From Pseudorasbora parva (taxonomy: Eukaryota; Chordata; Actinopteri; Cypriniformes; Gobionidae), in assembly GCF_024679245.1 (NCBI RefSeq), contig NC_090189.1, positions 37,594,889-37,658,888 of the forward strand: DNA of 64,000 nucleotides, in the 5' to 3' direction. Every line of letters begins with the position of its first letter. The first letter of the stretch is position 1. A program made the position numbers and the translations under genes. A model generated the notes under the pieces. It ran no database searches and had not been told where the DNA came from. It saw nothing but the letters and a program-made list of their open reading frames with translations. Shown here piece by piece: positions 12,068-24,075 of this stretch.

Positions 12068-12718
12068 TCACTCACTCACTCACTCACTCACTCACTCACT
12101 CACTCACTCACTCACTCACTCACTCACTCACTCACTCACTCACTCACTCACTCACTCACTCACCCACCCACCCACTCACTCACTCACTCACTCACTCACT
12201 CACTCACTCTCACCCACCCACTCACTCACTCACTCACTCACTCACTCACTCACTCACTCTCACCCACCCACTCACTCACTCACTCACTCACTCACTCACT
12301 CTTGCTCACCCGCCCGCCCACCCACCCACTCACTCACTCACTCACTCACTCACTCACTCACTCTTGCTCACCCGCCCGCCCACCCACCCACCCACTCACT
12401 CACTCACTCACTCACTCACTCTTGCTCACCCGCCCGCCCACTCACTCACTCACTCACTCACTCACTCACTCACTCACTCACTCACTCACTCACTCACTCA
12501 CTCACTCACTCACTCACTCACTCACTCACTCACTCACCCAGTCGCTTGCTCGCTTTCTCACTCACTCACTCACTCACTCACTCACTCACTCACTCACTCA
12601 CTCACTCACTCACTCACTCACTCTTGCTCACCCGCCCGCCCACCCACTCTCACTCACTCACTCACTCACTCACTCACTTATTCACTTACTCACTCACTCA
12701 ATCACTCAATCACTCACT
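12058..12718 (+). repeat. (CTCA)n array 2 with higher-order interruptions
   Basis: About 660 bp of CTCA repeats interrupted by recurring blocks: CACCCACCCACTCA, and a CTTGCTCACCCGCCCGCC block that occurs four times (about 12301, 12362, 12421 and 12623). The recurrence shows expansion of longer units as well as single CTCA steps. Long Thr-His-Ser-Leu frames are artefacts. Confidence 0.95.
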
Positions 12719-15413
12719 CTACTTCATGCTTACACTACATCCCATTTTTTATAGTCATTACATTTAAAGAGATATCTAAGAGTTTCTAAGCTCAGTATTA
12801 AAGCCCAGTAGATTATAGAAGAGTGTATTTCCCATCACACCAGCCCCCAGTTGGAATTGCTTAGGCACTGTGATGATTGGCACTCAATTTTCTTGTTTTG
12901 TACGGTCTGTCACTTTAGCTTTATTCTCCTGCTGACAAACCCAAAGTCATCATATACACACTAGGGCCCCGCCACACGTGAATCAGAAAAAAAAGCACAG
13001 AGAAAAAGGATCTTTTTCCAAACGTCCCAGCAATAAGCATGCTGGATTTTATTCCCTCCCACCAGTAACAACTGCATAGAGTTAAGACGAATGGCATTAA
13101 AAGGCTTTAGTCCCAACAGTGTCTGATTCTGCAGTTACAATGTTTATTTGAGAAACTGTAAGTGGTTATCACACACACAATGTGGTAAAACCTTGTTTAT
13201 GTGTCACTGCCTATTAGGTTAAAGCTGTTGAATACTCTGCCGCTGTGTGACAAATGAATAGCTCAAATGTGTTTTTAAGACATTCCTGCTGTTAATATTG
13301 CTTTTGTTTCTTTTATTTTTCATATCACCAGGGCTGCTAGAAAATATTCCATTAGTGTAAATCCATTAGTGCGAAACATCGGGTAATATTTATAGTGATT
13401 ATTATTCTTCATATTTTGTAAAATCACATTTATAGGTATTTAGTAGATTTTTTCACAAGGACAACAGCATTTTTTTGTAATAGTACTTTTTTTTTTTGTA
13501 TATGTGTGGATTTCTCTTTAACAATTTGCAAAATAGGCCCTTGGAGAATTTATGCAGATGTGATGACAGAATTAATTTCTCAATCATCACATCATTATGA
13601 AACATGAGGAGTCAAGAGTCAATTATGTTGATATTAAAGATCACCTTATTTCGGGAGTTCGTTTTACATTTAACAGTAATTTTCTCTGCCTCTTACAAGT
13701 CTCCATTTGTCCTTAAATGTATATCTAAAGCTGTTAAGACTAATCATAGCTCTTTAAAACAGATTGAATATAATTGCAGCTCCCTGACTGGAGTAGTCCT
13801 CTAAATTGTCATCTTCATTTAATTTCCTTCACACAATTTGCTCACCCTGTAGGATTAAACTGAGCAGAGGAGCACAGGGTGTCACAGTTGACCCTCGGCT
13901 CGGAGCAGAGGAGCAAGGAGAATATTACAAGAGCATTTGCTGCATCCACTCTGAACTTCCAAGAAATACAGGGAAATGAATCACCGCATAACTTTATTTT
14001 TTTATATTACTGTCAGTAATAATCTTATTGCATGAGTTAAATTCAAAGCCATTGTAATAAAACAAATATAAAGACACCTATAACAGCACATTATTTCAGT
14101 TTGAATTCAATATTAATTCATTGGTGAAACTGATTATTACTTAGCGGAATCCTTTTTCAGTAGTGGTACAGTAATGTAGTGGTGATACCCTACTTTTTAA
14201 TTAAAAAATTTTTTGTTTCGAGGGATCTTCTATACTGTGTCAGCTGCTGGCGCTATGGGGTCTAAGCATGTGATGGTATCAAATTTTCCTGTTGCAATAA
14301 TTTCTGAAGCTTTTATCACAGTATAGCAGGGGTCGCAAGTAAGTTTGGCATTGTGCCAAAAATAAAATTGCCACTAGATGGCGGGCCAGAACATAGTCAA
14401 GAAATTATTTATGAAATGAATTGATGAAAAATGCATACTAGAATTGCCTGACAGATTGCTACAGTGTATTTTGTAACTGGTAGTGAGCTGTTACTCTTTA
14501 AAAAAAATGGATGAATTAATATAGCATTAGAGACACGTAACCTGGCAAGTATCTTCATTCACCACCGCCTTGCTAAAACACACATATGTGGGAGATGCGG
14601 AATGGATAAAATTACTCAAAAATAAAAGAGGACTTGAATAAGCCCATTAATGGCAAGTTATATTTCCTCTTTCCATATTGTGAATAATAAATGTGTATTT
14701 TAATTTGCTTGTTACACAATGTTATTTGACTACTTTTATGGTTTTGGTTTTGTGATTGCAAAGCCAGTGTGTCTTATCTGCAACAAAGTTATAAGCAAAC
14801 CTTTCAATGGTTCCCTGTTCGTTCAAATTAAATGGTTCACGGTTGTTCAAATTAAAGGAAGTGTATGCAAAATTGTGGCCAAAACTGGTACTGCAAACAC
14901 TTTCAAATGAGTGTAGAGCGGTGTATCCCCTCTCCCCCTCACTCGAGGTGATGTGATCCACCAGGAACGTTTGCATCTGCAGCTGTGGTAACTAGAGCAG
15001 ATCTGGCAACCCGGATGCCGAAACACTTCTAACTTTGGGATTGGTTGATTAGGTGGAGGGCGGAGCTTCAGGCCAAAACACAACATGTCAACATTAACAT
15101 CAGTTGAGGGCTGCAACAACAACTTTTAAATGACAATATCCTGGCCGGACTGTTGTCAGTGATAGAAGTATTTGAAATTAACATGATTTCTTAATGTTTC
15201 TGTGTGCTCTGTATTTCTTAGCTTATCATTGTAACCCAGTTTTAGCTTAGCTCATGTAGAGCGTTTAAATATCATAACTTTTCATATAAGATTTCCAATT
15301 CAGGTGATTTTAACTGCTACATTATCAATTCATGTCATGGATGCAAATCCAATTTCTTCAAGTTTCAATCTTTATATGATCTGTAAAAATAAATGACTTT
15401 TCAATCTGCCTGC
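12719..15413. other. Unassigned A+T-rich sequence
   Basis: No exon, RNA gene or complete element is recognised. A fragment near 12962 (CTAGGGCCCCGCCACACGTG) resembles the outer end of a GGGCCCCGTCCAC-type element also seen at 62340. CAGGGGTCGCAAGTAAG at about 14328 resembles a hAT terminus, but I find no partner end. Confidence 0.35.
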
Positions 15414-15692
15414 TTAAAGGTGTGATGAATTGAGAAATCAACTTTCCTTTGAGCTTTTGATATATAAAAGGTCATGGTAATATAAGACTATCCTGTAAGT
15501 TTCAAAGCTGAAATGTTCCTTGTCAGTCAAAGAAAAGCTTTTATAGACACCAGGCTCAGCAAACGGTCATGTGCTTGATACTGACGTCATAGCGCTACGA
15601 AACACCGCCTCTACCGCGCGTCTAATCCAGTAGCCCCGCCCACTGACTCATAGAGCTGATCGGCTGGTGCAAGCTAGCCAACAACAATAAAC

Positions 15693-15842
15693 ATGCCAAG
15701 GAAGATAGGAAGGTATTGCGCTATTCCTGGTTGTGGAAGAACACAGTCGCAGCATAAGCTTCCTTCAGATCCTAATATTAGGAATGTGTGGTCGAACTTT
15801 ATTTTTAATGAAGTTCCAGCTCACGTGGGGAAGACATATTAA
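15693..15842 (+). pseudogene. THAP-like zinc-finger remnant (49 aa)
   Basis: The frame starts MPRK and has a C-x4-C pair (CAIPGC), a conserved-looking Trp (VWSNF) and then a stop at 15840-15842, before the second C-x2-H pair that a THAP domain needs. Sequence after the stop still reads HQFTAGSFVN and DAGFGS, comparable to the FxxxxFxNLGQY..A.. region of the frame at 48762-49193. It is a truncated THAP coding remnant of the surrounding element. The frame is open in this copy but too short to fold. Confidence 0.5.
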
Positions 15843-16472
15843 CATCAGTTCACTGCAGGATCGTTTGTAAACAAATCTACAGTCGATGCTGGATTTGGAT
15901 CCAACAGGAATGGTGCAACACACCATGTGAGTAAAACGTGTTTTTATATGTAATAGTACTACATTGTTATAGATCGTTTTGCGTACGTGTCTAACAGAGC
16001 ATACCTTTAGCACGCTGGACTCAGACACGTATGGGTCAGACACTCGCAAAGCCCGGCAGGCAGATGACTCTCATTAAATTCTGTTCTTGTTCTGTGTTGT
16101 TGTCTCTTGAGTCTCGTCATTTGAAGGGCGGCGCACGTATGTGTGTGTGTGTGTGTCCGTGCGGTTCACACTTATATTGACCGATCTAGCGGGCTATGTA
16201 ATATAAAAATAGTAGTCCAATCAATCGCGGGTTGTTTTAAAATAAAACATTGTCTTTGTGTGATAAAGATGTTTACGAGCCCTGTGATCGAGAAAGTCAT
16301 TCCAGTTGCCTCTTCCCTTCTCCCTCAATCTCTCCTCTCCCTCATGTGAACTGAACTGACAGCGGAGCTGAAGCTCATTAAATATGCAAATCTTATCCAC
16401 TCCTAGCCGTGGGCGTTTACTTCCAAGTCTCCAGCCCATCAAAACCCAGCGTTTTGGAGAGACCCTCAAAAC

Positions 16473-17715
16473 CATACCTGTCAACATTGGGTATCAAAAT
16501 CAAAAATGTGTAGATGTGTAGAATCCAAATCAAAAGTGTAGATGTGTAGTTTTAAAATCTAAAATTAATACATATTTTTTTATATAAATACATTTCGTCG
16601 TTTTTTAATTAACTATATCGATATTTTGTTCCTGTGATTCATCTTAATAAATTGCCATTAAAACATATATATAATAGGCTACGTATATTAGCTCCAAATT
16701 AATGTAGAAACAACAAAAAATTTGTTTATTGGAACCTTTTTATCTTTTTAGGCCAGTATCACTGATAGTAATACAGCTTCTGATGTCTCTTTGAAATAAT
16801 ATTTAATTCACACTTAAATGAAATAACACATTAACATTTATTTAGCTTCAAAAAACATAACTTTTAATTTAATTGAATAAAAAAATTAAAAAAAATCCTC
16901 ACATTTCATTTGTACCAGTGCTCAAGAAGTTAACAAGTAGGAAAAATACATGTTATCAGTTTGCACTACATACATTATGAATTATATATAGATTAATCCT
17001 TATTAAAGGTACTAAAGGTTTTTAGTCAAGAGCAGAGCATATTTAGTGAGCAATTACTTTTGTTCTTTACATTGTCATTATAAGTGGTTACTGTCACTTT
17101 AAAAGATCTTCCGATCTCACACACATCTCATTTTCTCACACCTCTTTAAACTCATTTAAGATGTTATTTAACTTTTTAAGGCTGCTCTTACGAAGAAACT
17201 TGTGTTATGATTTGTTAAAGCGAGAAATAGAACTTGAATCTGGGCGTTGTGTGAGTTTTTCATACAGCACATTCTCTTTGTCTTGTCGCTCTTAAATGGT
17301 TTAAAAGCATTTGCATGAATAAACTCGTGATCATATAATGTAACAGTCAGGGGATTACAGAAAATAAATATTTACCAGTGGAGTCTTCTCTCGTTTCTAC
17401 CATGGTTTCTACTAATGATGCTTGATTCAACTTCCTGCACCCTGCGCAGATATCAACAGCGCAACTAGGTTACCAGGTCGAGGCCACAAGGGTTTGAAAT
17501 TTGTGCAATGTGTCGATTGTATGAGTCGCCATTTCATACAAGATCTGGCAACTGAACAACCTTGGCATAACATATTTGTGATTATTCAAAGAACGAGGTT
17601 TGGGCTATACAAATTACGGGAGATTTCCGGGAGAAATTACAAAACGGGAGGGGTGCGGGAGATGGGTCTGAAATACGGGAGACTCCCGGCAAAAACGGGA
17701 GTGTTGACAGGTATG
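16473..17715. mobile_element. hAT element, 1243 bp, with perfect 8-bp target duplication
   Basis: The ends are CATACCTGTCAACA and TGTTGACAGGTATG, perfect inverted repeats of 14 bp. The 8-bp direct repeat CTCAAAAC flanks it (16465-16472 and 17716-17723). An empty version of this site exists in the related copy at 8907-8914. The right end carries several GGGAG words (17617-17700). No transposase frame is present. The internal block 16996-17170 resembles blocks in two other hAT-like elements in this window. Confidence 0.95.
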
Positions 17716-17846
17716 CTCAAAACCAGTGTAGAAAATAGCCTATTACTTATTAGTTAAGATGTTTTTGAATGTAAAAACCACACAAACGTCATTAGTTGAC
17801 CTCAGACAACAGTATATTAAAAAAAGTCAGTTCATGACAACTTTAA

Positions 17847-18513
17847 ACATAATCACTTAGCCTTGCATTTTACGCCAGGTTATACATCTCAAAACAGTCT
17901 GCTCAACACACACTAATGGCAATTCATGTTAATTACTTTAACTTTTTGTTATTGGCTAATTTGTACAATCTTATTTGTACATTTTCATACAATCCTCTTC
18001 TGCTCCACTGATGGTTAGGCTTAGAGGTGGACTGTCATGCTTACAAATTAATATGAAACTGGCACCTCGTAAAATGAGATCTGGTTGATCTGCTTGCTAG
18101 TGTTCCTGGTGGGACACGACGAGATCCCATCCCAGTGCCATATTTTTTTCCCCTGTGACTTCACCCACATACCATTAGGGAGGTTTTGCATAGCAGCATC
18201 AAACAGCTTTCTTTGCCTAATCTTGTTTGAAGTCTTGAGAGACAGTTTTCAACTGAAGTTTTCCATGGTACTTTGCTACATCAAAGCTCAGGGAGGTTTC
18301 AGTGCTTCAGAGGGAGAAAGGAACACATGGCAGTAACGCTGATGATCTGCCATGAACAGGATTGGCACCGCTGACCAAATTAGCTTTGTGGTGTGTCACT
18401 GTTCCCGTAGAGAGGTGATATTTCTATAGTCTGGTGCTTTTGCTCTCTGGACTTCAAAGAGTAACAACCTCAGTTGGTAGAAATGTCTAAAGTTTGAAGA
18501 AACACACTGTGAG
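17847..18513. other. Unassigned sequence
   Basis: No gene or repeat family is recognised. Confidence 0.3.
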
Positions 18514-18870
18514 TTCGCTTAATGGAACATGCACTTTTTAAAACAACATTGTCCAACTCCCCTAGAGTTAAACAGTTGAGTTTTACTGTTTTCGCATCCA
18601 TTCAGCCGATCTCCAGGTCTGGCGGTAGCACTTTTTTCATAGCTTACCATAGATCATTGAATCTGATTAGACCAATAAAAATTACCAAAGAGGTTTTCAT
18701 ATTTTTCCTATGCAAAACTTGACTCTTCTGTAGAACATCATGTACTTAGACTGACATAAAATTCAAATTTGTGTTTTTCTTGGCCGACATGGCTAGGGAC
18801 TACACTCTCATTCCTGCGTAATAATCACCTAACTTTGCTGCCGTACCAGCGGCACAGGATACACAGCATC
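18514..18870 (+). repeat. Common cyprinid-type interspersed repeat
   Basis: The order GTTTTCGCATCCATTCAGCC, GATCTCCAGGTCTGGCGGTA, TTGACTCTTCTGTAG and GACATGGCTAGG matches a repeat I recall as abundant in cyprinid genomes. The class is unknown to me and the boundaries are approximate. No coding capacity is seen. Confidence 0.5.
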
Positions 18871-19675
18871 TGAAAAAAGGCAAACTTCCATCAACATAAC
18901 CAACGTGTTACCTTACTAGTAAACACTGGCAAACGGTGGTCTTTCCAATCAGATTTGGCCATGAGCCCACAACTCTGGAAGACTTGGAGTTGAGCTTTTT
19001 TTATAAGAAAAGAACAAAGAACGGCACTGAAGTCATTCTTAAGAAGGCAAGATGTGTTCTGAGTTTTGTTGACCGGATACGGCGAAAGTTTAATCCGTCA
19101 ACGAGCACTATTGCTCTGGTCGGTTGTAGCTATATCCAATTGCGTGCAGAGGGAGTTTGAAAGACAACCGTTTATTAAGGGCTCAAAAACCTGCCTGGAA
19201 TGGAGCATAAGATTAAGGGGCTTGAGTAATCAATTATCAGTATTTAACCTGATGAAAATATATTTATTTTTTATATTTAAACACATGAGTGTCTGCATTA
19301 AAGACCCACAGATAGCAGATCAACATGCTAATGCATTTCTCTCCGATACGTTAGGAAATTAGGCCTAGTCATTACATACACAGGCATTTTTATACCCTGA
19401 GTTTTTCCACCTCCGTTTAAGAAACAATCGTGTCCACACAAGCACGGTTACAAAAAACATCTCTGTCCACATGAAAACGGAAAAACACACTATGATTGGC
19501 TGCCTGATTTCCACATGGCAACGATCCACAGAGGAATGCTATTGGCTCAGTGAAAGTGACAGGTGACTGTAATAGATTCGCGCACTTGCCTTACTATTTT
19601 GTATTATTGCAATCTGGCGCCTCTGTTCTGCAATACAAGAGATAACTGCGCATGTATCTGTATGCATGTGATAAG
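18871..19675. other. Unassigned sequence
   Basis: No gene is recognised. A stretch near 19420-19500 with CCACATGAAAACGG resembles the interior of a hAT-like repeat. Confidence 0.3.
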
Positions 19676-19793
19676 TAAGGGATAATGTACACCCAGCTAT
19701 TGCAGAATAATTCCCGGCAGAGTGATCAGTTGCGTCGGGGTCTTGCATCACTCTGAAGGGGTTTATTCTGCGATAACAACCGGCTGGGTGTAC
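19676..19793. repeat. Inverted repeat (foldback) around a short spacer
   Basis: GGGATAATGTACACCCAGC (19680-19698) is the inverse of GCTGGGTGTACATTATCCC (about 19783-19801). A second inner pair, GAGTGAT/ATCACTC, brackets a spacer of about 20 bp. The pairing is imperfect between these blocks. It is likely the end-to-end remnant of a miniature element. Confidence 0.7.
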
Positions 19794-19962
19794 ATTATCC
19801 CGGTTATTACACGGCTACTAGTCTCAAATAAATTAGACACAAAATATTGTCTTGAGATTAAATACTTTATTAGCTCTTACGCAAAGCTTCCACGAAGAAA
19901 AACAGTTCCAAACTGCTTTAAGCCTTTATCTATTGCTGCTAAATGTTGAAATTGAATGCTGA

Positions 19963-20330
19963 AAGGGTTAGTTCACCCAAAAATGCAACCAAGCCTATGA
20001 TTTACTCACCCTCAAGTCATTATAGGTGTATGACATTCTTCATTCAGAAAAATACAATCGGAGTTATATTTAAAAAGTCCAGGCTAAAGTTAATCCAAGC
20101 AGTAGTTGTAGCTGTTTTTGAAGTCCATAAATCATTGGATAAGAAGTCCAATGCAACTGTCCGTCAAATAACGTGCTCCACACGGCTTCGATGGGTTAAT
20201 AGAGCCTTCTGAATGGTGTTTGCATTTGTGTAAGAAATATATCCATATTTAAAACTTTATAAAGGAAATCCGCCTTGAAGTCTTCCATTGTAGCCATGAC
20301 TGTTTAAGTATTTAACAGCCACAAGATGGC
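19963..20330 (+). mobile_element. Non-autonomous element of the GGGTTAGTTCACCCAAAAATG type
   Basis: It begins GGGTTAGTTCACCCAAAAATG and continues through ATTTACTCACCCTCAAGTCA, a signature I recall as very common in teleost genomes. The right boundary is uncertain. No transposase frame is present. Confidence 0.5.
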
Positions 20331-21038
20331 GCCAGCATTAATCATAGAAGTAGTACCGGTCAAGATAACTCGTAGTACCCGTATGAGCGGGTGTTATCTG
20401 GAAATAACATACCGCTGGAATGCGCGATTGACCAATCAGAGTATTTCACAGAGCCGTGTAATAAGCGCTGTTAGCAGAGTTATTAAACGCTTTGTCCGCC
20501 ATTGACTCGACTCATTGAAACAAAAGAGATAATGGCGCAAGATCTGGTGTCAAACAAAGGAAAGAATGGCGCCGCAGAAGAATGGCGAAGTGGTCAACTT
20601 CAAATTTTTAATGGACCATAATTAATGGACAAATAGTATATAGTACCAAAAGATCTCCTCAAAATATTCAATAAATATTACTACACTAAAATATAGTTTA
20701 TTTAATAACATTTATTTAATTGAAAAATGGTGTACGGTGTATGGTGTATGGTGTATGGTGTTCACATTTGACTATGATAGTAAGGAATATCTCAGGGCTA
20801 AATACAAGAAGAGCATAACATTACAATGTTGCATCTCCGTCACTCTCCATTTTAAAATGACACTGTAAATGTGGTTGATGAAATAATCAATGCACACTAT
20901 GCTGTACTGTTTACCAAAAATTGCTGCAAATACCTGTATAGTGAAGCTGTTGTTACAGTGTTTCCCAATCTATTTTCAGTCATGGCACCCTTTGAAAATG
21001 TCAAACATTTTGTGGCACCCTCTCACATAAGTTGCGCT
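20331..21038. other. Unassigned sequence with a short GTATGGT tandem
   Basis: About 20727-20762 holds four to five near-copies of a GTGTATG-type heptamer. No gene is recognised. Confidence 0.35.
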
Positions 21039-21914
21039 AGAGGTGTAACGGTACAGATTGCTCACGGTTTGATTTATATCACGATTTTAGGTTAAAGATT
21101 TCAGTACGGTTTGGTATTTGCTTTGTTCAGGGGAAAAGGGACTACTGTCAAATGAAAATAAAGAAAATAAGAACAAATAACTTAAATACAAGCAGCAGCA
21201 CAAATAAATACTATTGAGCAAAGATACTAATAAAACAAACAATGTTTTTCAGGTAGGTCTAACATTAGTTTTTAGGTAAAATAACTGCATATTTATCTGT
21301 TTAAATTAAAAATCAATCCTTATTAAACTTACAAAAGCTATTCAATCAAGAGCAGTGAGTTTTGTCTTTATCTTTTGTTTTACATTAAACAGACAGCAGT
21401 AAAGGCTACTGTCCCTTTAAGACCTAACGCAAGGACAGTCGTCGTATTTTTTTGTATAAAGTTCACTTAAGGCATATTCAGACTATGTCTTCTTGGATAC
21501 TAATCAAGATGGACATGTTAACGTACTTTTTGTGTGAGTTTGTCCGTTCAAGCGCTTGAAAGATAATTCAATATTTGTGCGCTGTGAGACATTTGCGTTC
21601 TCTCGGATGAGTGCTCAGAGATATATCTTATCAAAGTGTGCGCGAGTTCTCACTCACGTCTTCTGGCTCTTCACCTGGGTGATGGCGGCAAAAGTGGTCA
21701 TATTCAGACATGCAGCAGCACTCGCATGCAATGAACAATTTACAAAGAGAGACCGCTTTGCCCACTTTTTTCTTTTATTAGCGCTGATGTTGTAGTAGTG
21801 TATCACTGAGACACCAGCACATGTATCCATCAACAGAAACATACATAAAGCATTATGTTCAAGTTATAACCCATATTAAAGATGCGTCATCAGATGTGAG
21901 CTGAACCGCGGTAT
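21039..21914 (+). mobile_element. hAT-like fragment (GGTGTAACGGTACA end)
   Basis: A TAGAGGTGTAACGGTACAG end resembles hAT termini of the TAGGGGTGTAACGGT group. The block 21304-21430 (AATCCTTATTAAA, then AGAGCAGTGAG, then CTGTCCCTTTAAGA) is shared with the elements at 16473 and 24076. The right end is lost where DIRS-C begins. Confidence 0.5.
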
Positions 21915-22912
21915 TTAAATGTGGAAGCAGACATCCTGTTGAGGCAGTGGCCGAGGCCCCGGGAATGGAGACTCTACGCCAAGGTGGTGGAGCTCCTCTG
22001 GGAGATCTTTGACAGAGCAGAAGTAGATCTGTTTGCGTCATAAGAGAATGCTCATTGTCACCTTTGGTTCTCCCTAACTCCTCCAGCTCCATTGGGACTG
22101 GATGCTATGTACGAATATTGTAAGACCTGTTATACTGCAGGCCTTTTGTCCTCCTCCCTTTCGGACATCAGACCCGGACACTCTTAATCTGCTTTGCCCT
22201 CTTCCGGCTTTAGATGCCTATGTCCACAGAGCTGTCCTGTGGAGAAAGGCAGAACAGTTGTTTGTGTGCTTTGGTTCACCCTCAAGGGGGTGCCCTGCAT
22301 CTAAGCAGAGAATGAACAAGTGGGTGTCTGAGGCCATTTCACTTGCTTATGAGGCGACCGACCAGCCTTCTCCTTTGGCTGTACGGGCGCACTCTACTAG
22401 GAGTGTGACTGCTTCTAAAGCTTTACTAGCAGGGGCCTCCCTGCAAGAAGTTTGTAATGCGGCAGGTTGGTCCTTGCTGCACACTTTTGTGAGGTTGTAT
22501 GACCTTGATCTTAACTCTACTTCGGGGCAAGGGTGCTCATCCCGTAGACAATGTCACGGACGGGCATCTTGCTCATATGGAGACATGGGGATTTTCATTC
22601 CCACAGCACTGACGCAGCTCGAGTTCCCATGATAGGGAACGTCTCAGTTACATATGTAACCTTAGTTCCCTGAATAGGGAACGAGACGCTGCATCACCCG
22701 GCCATACTCCCTGCATGCCCGCATTTCGTCTTGCTTCGGCATTTGAGGAGCTACTGCAGTTTATACTTCCTGGTGTATGACGTCACCCGCTTATGACACT
22801 CCATCACTCCATTGGACAGATTACATACGTGCTTCACGACGCAATCACGCAGAGGCGTTCCCACAGCGGTGACTCAGCGTCTCGTTCCCTACTCAAGGAA
22901 CTGCAAAGAATC
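21915..22912 (+). mobile_element. DIRS-C: DIRS relic, RNase H end + recombinase + 3' terminus
   Basis: It starts inside the RNase H region (VEADILLRQ at about 21918, WRLYAKVVELLW, EVDLFAS then a stop) and runs to about 22105. It then jumps to the recombinase at about 22130. The 3' part is intact. It has an internal complementary region (about 22620-22700, with GTTACATATGTAAC and CCCTGAATAGGGAACGAGACG) and the terminal repeat to 22912 with TGACGTCA at 22778-22785. It is the same family as DIRS-E. The left terminus and most of gag and RT are missing. Confidence 0.8.
22102..22632 (+). pseudogene. Tyrosine recombinase C-terminal half of DIRS-C
   Basis: The frame covers the catalytic half of the recombinase: QLFVCFGSP, the HxxR box in RAHSTRS, ALLAGASLQEVCNAAGW and the Tyr in FVRLYDLDL. 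The first catalytic Arg region is lost to the deletion. It runs past the normal end into the 3' terminal repeat. The first residues from 22102 are RNase H-side sequence in a foreign frame. It is non-functional. Confidence 0.75.
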
Positions 22913-24075
22913 CATTACAGCAATCAGCGACATTTACCAGAAAGCCCTTGGCTGTGCTGCTTGAACAATGCATTCATGGCACAGAGAGCTAAAAATGTGT
23001 TGATGGCAAAAAGATGTGTACCCAGATTACTCCATTAGCACTGATCACTTTCTTGTGCTATGGTGGTTTGTCCAATGGGTTCTGGCAGCCCACTTTCCCC
23101 AAACTCAGGCCAGGAATAATGAAACAATCAAGTTGGCTGCAGTTAAATCGATGCATCTAACGTGCTAACCAACAAAGTTGAAATAAATAAATAAACTGCC
23201 TGCTCTGATTGTCTCACAGCATGCATTTAGTCCCTTGCTTCAGCCACATTCAATGGCAATATGATTAGAGGGCCTTGAATAGCCTCTCAGTTGGAGGTTC
23301 CCTTCATTATGTGTGTTAAGGTGGTTGAATGTAGGTAGAGAGGTGACTGCTGGACTTAAGTCTTTCCAGAGCTTGTGCATTAGCCACACTAAAAATCTGC
23401 TAGACTTGCATTAAGTCTGCAGTCCCTTTGTTTTCTATGGATGGAAATCATAAGGACCCTGGTTCAGGTTCCAATTCCCCCCAGTCTTTTTGATGTTTTC
23501 AAAAGAACCAGCTTATGAGAGCTCATTAGAACACGCAAGCTGTTTGTCTATATTAGTGTATTTGTACGTTGCGTTATATTGTTTTAGTGGAGTCATTGCA
23601 CTGGACTCATACTGCAATTTTACAAATCTTCCATAATGTTTTTTGTTGAGAAACTAGATTCAATAGCAGGAAATACTTTGTAAAATTTCAATAAATTTTT
23701 CAAGAAACAATAAAGGCACAATATGTAAGTCCAAAAACAACTAAAACAGTGTTAGATATTTAGGTGACTTGCATACTTACTTTATCCCAAATGTTTCCAG
23801 TAATGCTTAAATCCTGAGAAATAAGCAAATGTGCTGCAGTGTTTATTTATTCTAGACCAGTTTTCTTTGCTATTTTTTTCAGGAGAGTCACACTGATTGG
23901 GCAAAATCAAGAGTAGAGCCACTTTTACCGCAAAGTATCAAAATTTACATCCAATCATAAGTCATACCTGCTTATTAATCTGTCATCCCTGAACATACAA
24001 AATGCAATGCAATAAACACAACATTTTGATGAATAGTGGCTATGCATAATATATTTTTTAAAGTAAACTTTATTT
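22913..24075. other. Unassigned sequence
   Basis: No exon, RNA gene or element end is recognised. Confidence 0.3.

Larger units (their letters stand above)
15414..17846 (+). mobile_element. TTAA-flanked, THAP-remnant element (Kolobok-like), interrupted by a hAT
   Basis: TTAA lies at both ends (15414-15417 and 17843-17846). The left part, GGTGTGATGAATTGAGAAAT onward, is repeated at 29595, and the right part is repeated inverted at 8779. Without the inserted hAT the element is about 1.2 kb. It holds a short open frame beginning MPRKIGRYCAIPGC that resembles the start of a THAP zinc finger. TTAA plus THAP suggests the Kolobok superfamily. That assignment is inference. Confidence 0.65.

Noticed and set aside
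11979..12789. Long frames of Thr-His-Ser-Leu repeats
   Set aside because: A 4-bp CTCA unit has no stop in any frame on this strand, so these are repeat artefacts.
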